This document shows, one piece after another, positions 35,916-44,644 of a stretch of 64,000 nt of DNA (the first letter of the stretch is position 1; every line of letters begins with the position of its first letter). A model generated the notes under the pieces. It saw only the letters and a program-made list of their open reading frames with translations, searched no databases and was not told where the DNA came from. A program made the translations under genes and the position numbers. Origin of the DNA: Clostridiaceae bacterium (GTDB taxonomy: Bacteria; Bacillota; Clostridia; Oscillospirales; Acutalibacteraceae); assembly GCA_904501675.1 (NCBI GenBank), contig CAJGCL010000001.1:1-64000 (forward strand), given 5' to 3'.

Positions 35916-37232
35916 TTACTTTCTTTCAAACAACGCTATAAAAAAGCCATCACAATTATTTGTATGCATCAGCAATGTTAAATAATCACCCTCATCAATG
36001 GTGCGTTTTATATCAGGCAACACCTTAACAGATACGAAATCCGGATGCTTTTTTAAAAAAGCATCGCATACCTTTCGGTTTTCGTTAGGGTTAACTGAGC
36101 AAGTTGAATAAACAAGCCTTCCACCCTTTTTTACGTATTGAGAAGATGTTTCAAGAATCTTTTTCTGAATAGGTATAATTTCTTTTGTTTCATCAAGCTT
36201 TTTATATTTTATTTCAGGTTTCTTGCCTATAATTCCAAGACCTGAACACAACACATCGCACAAAACTCTGTCTGCCTGAGGAAAAGATTCACTAAAAACA
36301 GTAGCATCATTAACACAAGGTTTTATACAACTAAGTCTCAACCTTTCTGCTCCCTGCTTTATCAAATCAACCCTTTGCTCATATATATCGCAGGAGTACA
36401 GAACCCCTTCGTTCTTCATATCCTCTGCAATACTGAAGGTTTTGCCGCCAGGTGCGGCACACACATCAATTGCGGTACATCCCTCAAAAGCACCTAAAGC
36501 CTCAACGCAAAGCTGCGAAGATAAATCTTCTACATGAAAATACCCTTTTTTGTAGCTTTCCAAATGGTAAACTGCACCATTAAGGATAAGTTCAAGAGCA
36601 TTTTTAAGATATGTTTTTTCTGCAATTACGCCTTCCTCTTTTAAAAAGCCAATTAATTCATCAGGGGTTATTTTAGTTGTGTTTACTTTTACAAATATCT
36701 TTTTAGGCTCTAACGCGCTTTTTAAAAACGAAACTGTGTTTTCAGTCCCGTAATGATATTGAAGGAATTTAACAAGTTCAATAGGTGCAGAATACTCAAC
36801 AGATATTCTTTCTGATGTATCTTCTATACCATCAAAGCACAAATCATCTTGAGATATTTTTCGTAAAACTGCATTTATCATACCTGATGCATATGCACAC
36901 TTGTTGGTTTTAGCAAGGTTAACGCTTTCATTAACTGCCGCTGAGGTTGGTATTTTATCAGAAAAAAGAAGTTGATATGCACCAAGACGCAAAATAACAA
37001 TCACATCTGTTTTAGTTTTTAAAAGAGGCTTTGAAAGATATTTTGAAATAATATAATCAAGCGTGATTTTGCGTTCTACAACGCCATATACAAGGCGTGA
37101 AATAAAAGCACAATCAGTGCTGTTACGGCCGAGACCTTTAACAGCACTGTCTATAGCAAGGTTTGAATAAGCCTTTTCCTTTTCAATTTTCAAAAGAATT
37201 TCAAAGGCTATCTGCCTTGCGGATTTAATCAT
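35916..37232 (-). CDS. rsmB: 16S rRNA (cytosine-967-C5)-methyltransferase RsmB
   Basis: 438 residues. N-terminal NusB-like RNA-binding domain (1-140, ARQIAFEILLKIE), then a SAM methyltransferase domain with CAAPGGKTFSIA, VNDATVF, and the two catalytic cysteines in VLCSGLG (motif IV region) and YSTCSVNPNEN (motif VI). It starts on the last base of the upstream zinc-protease stop codon. Confidence 0.94.
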   Translation of the reverse strand: MIKSARQIAFEILLKIEKEKAYSNLAIDSAVKGLGRNSTDCAFISRLVYGVVERKITLDYIISKYLSKPLLKTKTDVIVILRLGAYQLLFSDKIPTSAAVNESVNLAKTNKCAYASGMINAVLRKISQDDLCFDGIEDTSERISVEYSAPIELVKFLQYHYGTENTVSFLKSALEPKKIFVKVNTTKITPDELIGFLKEEGVIAEKTYLKNALELILNGAVYHLESYKKGYFHVEDLSSQLCVEALGAFEGCTAIDVCAAPGGKTFSIAEDMKNEGVLYSCDIYEQRVDLIKQGAERLRLSCIKPCVNDATVFSESFPQADRVLCDVLCSGLGIIGKKPEIKYKKLDETKEIIPIQKKILETSSQYVKKGGRLVYSTCSVNPNENRKVCDAFLKKHPDFVSVKVLPDIKRTIDEGDYLTLLMHTNNCDGFFIALFERK

Positions 37233-37924
37233 TACCTTCTTCTCCCGGTAAATCTGAGTATAAGTCTTAAAAGGTTTGCAACGCTTACTGCAAGAGCTGC
37301 AACATATGTCATAGCGGCAGCCTTAAGAACCTTTGTTGCACCAAGTTTTTCCTCAAATGTTAAAAGTCCATTTGATTCGATAACAGAAATTGCTCTGTTG
37401 CTTGCATTGAATTCAACAGGCAAGGTTATTAACTGAAAGACAACAACAAACGAGAAAAAGCCGATTCCAATCCACACCAACGGCTCAAAGCCCATAAGAA
37501 AGCCTGCAATAACAAGAGGAATAGAAAGAGTCTGTCCGATATTACATACAGGCAAAACCATATTGCGGATTTTTATTGGCGCATAGCTTTGAGCATGCTG
37601 AGCAGCATGACCAGCCTCATGGCAAGCAATACCTACAGCCGCAATTGAACTACCACCAAATACGCCATCAGAAAGGGCGATAATTTTCTTTGTCGGGTCA
37701 TAATGGTCGGTTAATTTACCTGATGTATGAACAACCTGAACATCTTTTATTCCATAATAATCGAGCACTGTTTGCGCTGCCTGTGCACCTGTAATACCGC
37801 GTGCGTTCCCTACTTTAGAGAATTTTGAATAAGTTGATTTAAGCCTTGCATGAACTATAAGTGATGCAATTATAACGGGAAGAACAAGAACAACATAGTA
37901 ATAATCAAAATAATAATAAGGCAT
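37232..37924 (-). CDS. YugP-like zinc metallopeptidase (membrane)
   Basis: 230 residues. Active site HEAGH (H102, E103, H106) in ACHEAGHAAQH, placed between membrane segments: one at the N-terminus (YVVLVLPVIIASLIV), others around IPLVIAGFLMGF and IGIGFFSFVVVFQLI. This matches Bacillus YugP, a putative neutral zinc protease without a known substrate. It sits between fmt and rsmB, where Bacillus has no gene. Overlaps rsmB by one base, so it is translated with it. Confidence 0.85.
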   Translation of the reverse strand: MPYYYFDYYYVVLVLPVIIASLIVHARLKSTYSKFSKVGNARGITGAQAAQTVLDYYGIKDVQVVHTSGKLTDHYDPTKKIIALSDGVFGGSSIAAVGIACHEAGHAAQHAQSYAPIKIRNMVLPVCNIGQTLSIPLVIAGFLMGFEPLVWIGIGFFSFVVVFQLITLPVEFNASNRAISVIESNGLLTFEEKLGATKVLKAAAMTYVAALAVSVANLLRLILRFTGRRR

Positions 37925-38011
37925 TTATAACACTCCTTTTTACCTTCTGATAATTATTCTACACTTTAATATTTAAAAAATGAAAAATACTCTATTAACA
38001 AAATATGAATA

Positions 38012-38941
38012 TTATCCCAGAATAGTGCCTTCAGCCAACTGACAACCTCTTAAGAAATCTGCGGCATTCATACGTTTTTTACCTTCGTACTGCACTTCGG
38101 TTATAACAACAGCTTTTCCGTCTCCGCAGAAAACACCTAAACCTTTTTTGAGAGCAACTGCCTCGCCTGCTTTGCCTGAACCCAAAGTCTCATCTATATA
38201 CGAACGGAAAAGTTTAAGATTTTTACCGTTTAATGTAGTCTGGGCAACAGGCCAAGGGTCAAGACCGCGAATCTGATTATGAATTTCAAAAGCAGATTTT
38301 GACCAATCAACAGGAGACATTGTTTTATCAAGCATTGCTGCATGAGTGCTCTTTGAATCGTCTTGTTTAATCGGATTGATTTCGTTATTTTCTATTGCTT
38401 TAAGCGTTTTAACAAGCAAATCGGCACCGATAACTGTTAATCTTTCATACAAATCTCCTGAAGTTTCATTTTCAAGAATTTTTGTTTTTTCAGTGAAAAG
38501 AATATCGCCTGTATCAACGCCAACATCCATTTGTTGGGCAGTAACGCCTGCATACTCTTTACCATCAAGAATACTTCGCTGAATAGGCGCAGCGCCTCTG
38601 TATTCAGGAAGAATTGACCCATGGATATTGATGCATCCGTATTGTGGAAAATTAAGAAATTCCTTTGGAAGAATTTTACCATATGCAACAACAGCACAAA
38701 CATCAGGCTTTAATTCTTCAAGAATTTTTACGCCTTCACCATTTTTAAAGGTTTCAGGCTGAAAAACAGGGATATTGTTTTCAAGAGCTGTAACCTTTAC
38801 CGGTGGTGGAGTAAGAATTGCTTTTCTACCTACAGGCTTATCAGGTTGGGTGAAAACACCAACAACCTCAAATCCATTTTCAATTATTGCTTTTAATGGG
38901 GCAACTGCAAAATCAGGAGTGCCCATATAAACTACTTTCAT
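38012..38941 (-). CDS. fmt: Methionyl-tRNA formyltransferase
   Basis: 309 residues from ATG 38941 (MKVVYMGTPDFA), with CGGAG seven bases upstream at the end of def. The open frame to 38983 only duplicates def sequence. Motifs: FTQPDKPVGR, VVAYGKILP, NIHGSILPEYRGAAPIQRS (catalytic Asn, His and the SLLP-like loop), and the C-terminal tRNA-binding domain. It formylates initiator Met-tRNA; Def later removes the formyl group. Confidence 0.96.
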   Translation of the reverse strand: MKVVYMGTPDFAVAPLKAIIENGFEVVGVFTQPDKPVGRKAILTPPPVKVTALENNIPVFQPETFKNGEGVKILEELKPDVCAVVAYGKILPKEFLNFPQYGCINIHGSILPEYRGAAPIQRSILDGKEYAGVTAQQMDVGVDTGDILFTEKTKILENETSGDLYERLTVIGADLLVKTLKAIENNEINPIKQDDSKSTHAAMLDKTMSPVDWSKSAFEIHNQIRGLDPWPVAQTTLNGKNLKLFRSYIDETLGSGKAGEAVALKKGLGVFCGDGKAVVITEVQYEGKKRMNAADFLRGCQLAEGTILG

Positions 38942-38942
38942 T

Positions 38943-39425
38943 TTATTGCTCCGAATCTGTTCTGTAAAGAACTTCGCCTTCATCTAATTTATCTTTATAC
39001 AAAATACCATCAAGGTGGTCTATTTCATGGCAGAAGCAACGGGCTTTAAGCCCCTCACCCTTATAAAGACACCATTTACCTTCGCGATTTTGCGCCTTAA
39101 CTTTAACCACGTTAGGACGAGTAACAGTACCACAAAGACCAGGAAGAGAAAGGCAACCCTCTGTACCTGTCTGTTCACCCTGCACTTCAGTAATTTCAGG
39201 ATTTATAAGCTCAATATAGTCATTACGGTCTTCACTTACATCCATAACAACAACCCTTCTTAACGCGCCTACCTGCACACCTGCAAGGCCTACACCGCCT
39301 GAATTATACATAGTATCCTTCATATCATCAAGAAGTTCAAAAAGTCTGTCGTTAAACTCTGTTATTGGTCTTGATTTTTTTCTTAAAATAGGGTCATCGT
39401 CTACCCTGATATTTCTGATTGCCAT
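38943..39425 (-). CDS. def: Peptide deformylase
   Basis: 160 residues. All three deformylase motifs are present: GVGLAGVQVG, EGCLSLPG (metal-binding Cys) and HEIDHLDG (metal-binding His pair and catalytic Glu). It removes the N-formyl group from nascent proteins. Lies between priA and fmt, one base from the fmt start. Confidence 0.97.
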   Translation of the reverse strand: MAIRNIRVDDDPILRKKSRPITEFNDRLFELLDDMKDTMYNSGGVGLAGVQVGALRRVVVMDVSEDRNDYIELINPEITEVQGEQTGTEGCLSLPGLCGTVTRPNVVKVKAQNREGKWCLYKGEGLKARCFCHEIDHLDGILYKDKLDEGEVLYRTDSEQ

Positions 39426-39440
39426 TTTCTTTTTTCACCT

Positions 39441-41894
39441 TTACATCAATGGATTGATATCAATGGTTATGTTAGCACCATTTGATTGAATATTTTTCAT
39501 ATAATCTTTAACAAGAGAAGCCATCATCTGACGGAAACGCTTATTATTTTTACATTTTATCGTGATTATATTTCTGTATTTGTTACTTATTTTATTAACA
39601 CGAGGTTGAATTGGCCCTAAAACATTGATTTTTATATCTTTATATTCCTCTGAAACTGCGTTCTTAAGCATATCGAAGAAATTACGGGCACAATTATATG
39701 ATTTATTGTATTGCTCACTTGAAAAAGTCAACGAACAAATGTCACAGAAAGGCGGATAAACCATACTTTTTCTGATTATTGCTTCAGTTTCGTAAAAACT
39801 TTCATAATCCTGCGCACAAGATAGTTCAATAATATCATTTTCAGGCAACAAGGTCTGAATATAAGCAGTACCCTTTTCTGTACCTCTGCCCGAGCGACCA
39901 ATAACTTGTGTAAGCAAATCAAACGCTTTTTCACTGCTTCTAAAGTCGTCATTGTACAACTGATGGTCTATAGATATAATACCAACAAGAGTAACATTAG
40001 GGAAATCAAGCCCTTTTGCTACCATCTGGGTACCTAAAAGAATATCATATTCCCCATTTGCAAAAGCAGTCAATTTATCCTGATAAGAATATCTTGCCAT
40101 TGTTGTATCTGCATCCATTCTTAGAATGCGGGCATTAGGAAAGATTGTTTCCAGCTCGTCTTCTATACGCTGAGTACCATACCCTGCATAAGAAACTGCT
40201 TTTTCGTTACATACAGGGCAAGTATCCGTATAGCTCTGAGAATGGCCACAATAATGACACATCAAGCGATTATTAGCGCTATGATATGTTAAAGAAATAC
40301 TGCAATTAGGACAGCTAATAACACTTTTACAAGCACTGCAAGTGGCAAAAGTATTAAATCCACGCCTATTCATAAGAAGAATCGCCTGTTTTTTGTTTCC
40401 AAGACATTCTTCAACTGCATTAAAAAGCTCGTTGCTTATAGGCCCTTTGGTATTTGATATATCAACAGTTTTAACATCAGGTAAAACAGCACTTCCGTAA
40501 CGTTTATCAAGCTTTACAAGACCATACCTTCCGTTTATTGCATTTGTATATGTTTCAATAGAAGGTGTTGCAGATGCAAGAACAAGCAACGCATTATTAT
40601 GAGTGCACCTGAATTTTGCAACATCTCTTGCATGGTAACGAGGAGACATTTCTGATTTATAAGTGTGCTCCTGCTCTTCGTCCATAACAATCAGACCAAG
40701 ATTCTTGAAAGGTGCAAAAACAGCAGAACGAGTACCTATAGCAATTTTAGCTTCACCTTTTTTTACTCTTTTCCATTCATCTATTCTCTCACCTGCAGAT
40801 AATGCGCTATGAAAAACAGCAACGCTATCGCCAAAATGAGAATAAAAGATGTTAAGCGTCTGCGGTGTTAAAGCGATTTCAGGCACCATAACAATAACAC
40901 CTTTACCGTCATTAACAACATCCTCGATAAGCTTGAGGAAAACCTGAGTTTTACCGCTACCGGTAACACCATATAAAAGATAAGCTGCAGGACTATTTTC
41001 CTTGTACTTTGAAAGAAGTTCATTATATGCCTTACTCTGAGAATCCGTAAGGCTTGGTGATTCAGCTTTTTTACTCTTCACTTCATATCGTGGTTTACGA
41101 TATATTTCGCTATCAAAAAGTTGAACGATCCCTTTCTTTTCAAGGGCAGTAACAACTGCAGGAGTAACACCGCAAAAATAACAAACCTCTTTTACGGACG
41201 CTCCGCCAATATCAATAAGAATATTTGTTACACTTTTCTGCTTTGCGGTTAATGATTTACACTTTTCCTCTGCTTCTTCCTCGGATATTGCAAGGCGCAC
41301 ATTTTTTACTGTTAAATCTCCGGTTTTACGCTTTGTATCTACATTAGAAAGCAAAATACCCTTTTTCTCCAGTTTCTGAAAGATATCAGAATCTGTAGCA
41401 AAGCCTAAATCCGAACAAATTTTTTCTTTTTTTACATATTTCCCTTGATTTTTCAGATATTCATATACTCTTTTTTCATCAAAATCAAGTTTATCAATAA
41501 CAGAAAAATCCGCATCATTTGCTACATAGGAAACAACATAACTAAGACCTATACCCGCAGGAAGCATTGACCTTGCCGCCTCGAAAAGCGTACAAAAAGT
41601 ATTCTCTTTGAGCCATATAACGAGAGAAAGCATTTCTTCATCAAAAAGCGGTGCATCATCTAACACCGAAGTTATTGATTTGAGTTTTTCTACGTTTTCA
41701 GCCTCAAAAAGTGGCTTCACAGACAGTATAAGCCCTTGTTTTTTCTTGTTTGCGTTGCCGAAAGGCACCATTACCCTACATCCCGCTACGGCTTTAGATT
41801 CAAGTTCGAAGGGAATTTTATATGAATACGGTGCATCAAAATGATACACAAGACCTTCAACGGCAACAAGTGCAAAATAAGCGGATTCACCCAT
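39441..41894 (-). CDS. priA: Primosomal replication-restart helicase PriA
   Basis: 817 residues. N-terminal 3'-end-binding and winged-helix domains (1 to about 260), then the superfamily 2 helicase: GVTGSGKTQVF, the DEEQEHTYK box (Gln follows DEE, as usual in PriA), and SATPS. Zinc-binding cysteines lie in CSACKSVISCPNC and CHYCG...CPVC, followed by the helicase C domain (GTQMVAKGLDFPNV, VIGRSGRG). It restarts collapsed forks. Two bases after rpoZ. coaBC, between rpoZ and priA in Bacillus, is absent. Confidence 0.96.
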   Translation of the reverse strand: MGESAYFALVAVEGLVYHFDAPYSYKIPFELESKAVAGCRVMVPFGNANKKKQGLILSVKPLFEAENVEKLKSITSVLDDAPLFDEEMLSLVIWLKENTFCTLFEAARSMLPAGIGLSYVVSYVANDADFSVIDKLDFDEKRVYEYLKNQGKYVKKEKICSDLGFATDSDIFQKLEKKGILLSNVDTKRKTGDLTVKNVRLAISEEEAEEKCKSLTAKQKSVTNILIDIGGASVKEVCYFCGVTPAVVTALEKKGIVQLFDSEIYRKPRYEVKSKKAESPSLTDSQSKAYNELLSKYKENSPAAYLLYGVTGSGKTQVFLKLIEDVVNDGKGVIVMVPEIALTPQTLNIFYSHFGDSVAVFHSALSAGERIDEWKRVKKGEAKIAIGTRSAVFAPFKNLGLIVMDEEQEHTYKSEMSPRYHARDVAKFRCTHNNALLVLASATPSIETYTNAINGRYGLVKLDKRYGSAVLPDVKTVDISNTKGPISNELFNAVEECLGNKKQAILLMNRRGFNTFATCSACKSVISCPNCSISLTYHSANNRLMCHYCGHSQSYTDTCPVCNEKAVSYAGYGTQRIEDELETIFPNARILRMDADTTMARYSYQDKLTAFANGEYDILLGTQMVAKGLDFPNVTLVGIISIDHQLYNDDFRSSEKAFDLLTQVIGRSGRGTEKGTAYIQTLLPENDIIELSCAQDYESFYETEAIIRKSMVYPPFCDICSLTFSSEQYNKSYNCARNFFDMLKNAVSEEYKDIKINVLGPIQPRVNKISNKYRNIITIKCKNNKRFRQMMASLVKDYMKNIQSNGANITIDINPLM

Positions 41895-41896
41895 AG

Positions 41897-42106
41897 TCAG
41901 ATATTTGCGATTTCGTCTGGTTCGATAATTTTGTACTCTTCGTTAAGGAACTCATTAAGAGCAACGCTTACAGGTTTCTCTGTTGAGATAACCTTATCTT
42001 CGAGATTTTTGTCTGAAATAGCGCGAGCTCTCTTCGCAGTTGCTGTTACGAGAGAGTAACGGCTGATGTGTCCTTTAAGAACTTTTGAAAGATCCTGATT
42101 AAGCAT
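41897..42106 (-). CDS. rpoZ: RNA polymerase omega subunit
   Basis: 69 residues from ATG 42106 (MLNQDLSKVL), behind AAAGGA. The conserved omega segment is SRYSLVTATAKRARAI, followed by KPVSVALNEF. The frame is open to 42154 but that stretch is upstream leader. It lies between gmk and priA, as in Bacillus. Confidence 0.93.
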   Translation of the reverse strand: MLNQDLSKVLKGHISRYSLVTATAKRARAISDKNLEDKVISTEKPVSVALNEFLNEEYKIIEPDEIANI

Positions 42107-42131
42107 AATTATTATTTCCTTTCGGTTTAAA

Positions 42132-42746
42132 TTATTTATTACCCATATTATCAACTAAGCCTATCATTTTGTTGCAACGTGAGTTTTCTGCACTGATAAT
42201 TGCACAAATATCGTCTGCACATTTGGAAAGGTCATCGTTAATAACAATATAGTCATATTCTTTTGCTCTTAAGAGCTCGTCCTGAGCAATTTCAAGACGT
42301 TTTTTGTATGTTTCCTCGGATTCAGTACCTCTACCCTTCAAACGACTTTTAAGAGCCTCTATTGATGGAGGTATGATAAATACTGATACTGACTCGGGAA
42401 AAGCTTTACGAACATTACCTGCACCCTCAACCTCTATTTTAAGAAAAACATTATAGCCTTCTTCAATAAGCTCTTCTATTTTCTTTTGGGGAGTGCCGTA
42501 ATAGTTATCGCCATATTTAACATATTCAAGGAAGTAGCCTTCCTCAATGTTTTTTTCAAAGGTAGGAACATCTGTAAACCAATAGTCAACGCCATCAACT
42601 TCACCATCACGCATTGGACGGGTTGTCATTGAAATTGACTGCTTCATATTTAAATCTCTTTTACGAAGTTCTGCAAGAACAGTATCCTTACCTGAGCCTG
42701 AAGGACCTGAAAGAACTATCAAAAGACCTTTATTCTCCAAAGCCAA
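42132..42746 (-). CDS. gmk: Guanylate kinase, TTG start inside remA
   Basis: 204 residues. GMP to GDP. P-loop SGPSGSGKDTVL, TTRPMRDGEVDGVDYWF (GMP-binding), and the lid region RLKGRGTESEETYKKRL. The first ATG in frame (42824) lies well inside remA and has no ribosome binding site. The TTG at 42746 has a perfect AAGGAGGT seven bases upstream and gives the normal family N-terminus (LENKGLLIVLSG). The gene therefore overlaps remA by 17 bases. Confidence 0.93.
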   Translation of the reverse strand: MALENKGLLIVLSGPSGSGKDTVLAELRKRDLNMKQSISMTTRPMRDGEVDGVDYWFTDVPTFEKNIEEGYFLEYVKYGDNYYGTPQKKIEELIEEGYNVFLKIEVEGAGNVRKAFPESVSVFIIPPSIEALKSRLKGRGTESEETYKKRLEIAQDELLRAKEYDYIVINDDLSKCADDICAIISAENSRCNKMIGLVDNMGNK

Positions 42747-42996
42747 ACTCCTGACCTCCTTTTTCTGCCTCGAAGCGTTGCAAAAGTTGCTCCGCACCAA
42801 GAAATGATAACACAACATTATCACTATCTGTAATTATAACTGTTTTTGTTTTTCTGCCGTGAGTAGCGTCAATAAGCTGTGCTCTTTCTCTGCACTCCTG
42901 AATCATTCTTTTGGCAGGTGCAGATTCGGGACTTATAACGGCAATGACTCTGTCGGCATTGATAAGATTACCAAAACCAATATTAACAAGTTTCAT
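42730..42996 (-). CDS. remA: RemA/DUF370 regulator
   Basis: 88 residues. The DUF370 signature is full: VNIGFGNLINADRVIAVISPESAPAKR is spread over residues 4-30, followed by ATHGRKTKTVIITDS. In Bacillus RemA is a DNA-binding activator of matrix and osmoprotection genes; in Clostridia the role is less known. It lies between yicC and gmk in the same order as in Bacillus, and its 3' end carries the gmk ribosome binding site. Confidence 0.92.
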   Translation of the reverse strand: MKLVNIGFGNLINADRVIAVISPESAPAKRMIQECRERAQLIDATHGRKTKTVIITDSDNVVLSFLGAEQLLQRFEAEKGGQEFGFGE

Positions 42997-43002
42997 ATAA
43001 AA

Positions 43003-43881
43003 TCACTCTATATTCTGAATTTGCTCTCTTATTTTTTCAACCTCGGCCTTAATATCAATAACTCTGCGAGCTATGTCAACATCCTGAGCTTTTGAGCCGA
43101 TTGTGTTTGCCTCACGATTAATTTCTTGAATAAGGAAATCAAGCTTTCTACCTACCGCTTCATCAGATGCGAGCATTTCATGAAGCTGGTCAATATGGCT
43201 TCTGAGCCTTACAGTTTCTTCTGCAACAGCAATTTTATCTGCATAAATAGCAGCTTCTGTAAGAATTCTTGTTTCATCAATCTGAGTATCACCGAGAACA
43301 TTCTTCATTCTTTCAAGAAGCTTTTCAGAATAAAGCTTTACTGTTTCAGGAGAACGCTCTTCAATGTATGAAACATTACTTAAAATTGTATCTGCTCTTG
43401 AAAGAACGTCTTCGCTGAGTCGTTTACCTTCGGTTTCTCTCATTGATACAAAACCTGCAAGAGCTTCGCTTACAACTGGTGAAACCTTCGCCCAAAGCTC
43501 ATCCTCATCAACAGGAGCTTTTGAAATTGACAAAACATCAGAAAATCTTGCTACTGAAAGAGCGGTTAAATCCTCTGATATACCGAATTTCTCGGAAATT
43601 TCTTTAACTGCATCAACATAACCCTTCGCAAGAGGCTCATTAACAGAAACAACTACGCTTTCATCAGCTGTTGCCTCAAGCTGAATTGAACACTCAACCT
43701 TACCTCTTGAGATACCTGTTGAAAGAAGAGCTTTAACTTTTTCCTCAAGAAATGAATATGTACGAGGAAGTTTTGCGTAAAACTCAAAATAGCGATGATT
43801 CACGCTGCGGATTTCAACAGTGATATTATAACCTTCAACAGATGCCTGTGCTCTGCCAAAGCCTGTCATACTTCTTACCAT
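43003..43881 (-). CDS. YicC/YloC family endoribonuclease
   Basis: 292 residues. N-terminal YicC-type domain (VRSMTGFGRA, VEIRSVNHRYFEFY) and C-terminal DUF1732 domain (GRKLDFLIQEINREANTIGSKA). The E. coli member YicC is an RNase that promotes small-RNA decay, and YloC of Bacillus also cleaves RNA. It heads the Bacillus-like yloC-remA-gmk-rpoZ series and ends six bases before remA begins. Confidence 0.92.
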   Translation of the reverse strand: MVRSMTGFGRAQASVEGYNITVEIRSVNHRYFEFYAKLPRTYSFLEEKVKALLSTGISRGKVECSIQLEATADESVVVSVNEPLAKGYVDAVKEISEKFGISEDLTALSVARFSDVLSISKAPVDEDELWAKVSPVVSEALAGFVSMRETEGKRLSEDVLSRADTILSNVSYIEERSPETVKLYSEKLLERMKNVLGDTQIDETRILTEAAIYADKIAVAEETVRLRSHIDQLHEMLASDEAVGRKLDFLIQEINREANTIGSKAQDVDIARRVIDIKAEVEKIREQIQNIE

Positions 43882-43910
43882 AACTACAAATCCTTAAATT
43901 TTAATATTTA

Positions 43911-44630
43911 TTACTGAACCTGAAGACGATGCACTTCATCCTCTGTAAGTTCGCGCCATTTGCCCACTTTAAGCATACCTAATTTAACTGAGCCAACAGA
44001 ATTTCTTTTAAGTCTTATAACATCAAGACTTACCTGCTCGCACATTTTACGAATCTGCCTGTTTCTGCCTTCGTAAATTGTAATTTCAAAAACACTTCTT
44101 TCTGCGCTTTTTTCAATAATGCGAACACTTGCAGGTAATGTATCTCTGCCATCACCTTCAATATCAATTCCGTTTTCAAGTTTTTCAACCTGAGCATCAT
44201 TTATATTAGAACGAACCGTAACACGATATGTTTTTGGAATATGCTTTCTCGGATGCATTACCGCATTAGCAAATTCACCATCGTTTGTTAAAAGAAGAAG
44301 ACCTTCGGAATCTTTATCAAGCCTTCCTACGGGATAAACCGGAGCACCAACATCCTGAACAAGCTCTGCAACGCATTTTCTGCCAAGTTCATCGCTCATT
44401 GTCGTAACGTATCCTCGCGGCTTATTAAGCATAATGTAATATTTCTGCTTAACTGCAACAACCTTTTTTCCGCTTACTGTTACAGTATCTTTTTTTGGGT
44501 CAATTTTATCGCCTATCTGAGCAATTTTGCCATTAACCCTTACTTTGCCCTCTCTTATAAGCTCCTCCGATTTTCTGCGGGAAGCAACGGAGCATTCTGA
44601 TAAAAACTTTTGTAATCTTTCCTGTGCCAT
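43911..44630 (-). CDS. rluB: Pseudouridine synthase, RluB/RsuA family
   Basis: 239 residues. N-terminal S4 RNA-binding domain (RLQKFLSECSVASRRKSEEL), then the RsuA-type catalytic domain with the active Asp in GRLDKDSEGLLLLTNDG. GRNRQIRKMC is the family signature. It probably modifies 23S rRNA (U2605 region); RsuA-like 16S activity cannot be excluded. In Firmicutes it usually follows the scpA-scpB-ytfJ-dacF region, as here. Confidence 0.85.
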   Translation of the reverse strand: MAQERLQKFLSECSVASRRKSEELIREGKVRVNGKIAQIGDKIDPKKDTVTVSGKKVVAVKQKYYIMLNKPRGYVTTMSDELGRKCVAELVQDVGAPVYPVGRLDKDSEGLLLLTNDGEFANAVMHPRKHIPKTYRVTVRSNINDAQVEKLENGIDIEGDGRDTLPASVRIIEKSAERSVFEITIYEGRNRQIRKMCEQVSLDVIRLKRNSVGSVKLGMLKVGKWRELTEDEVHRLQVQ

Positions 44631-44644
44631 ATTTCACGTCCGTC

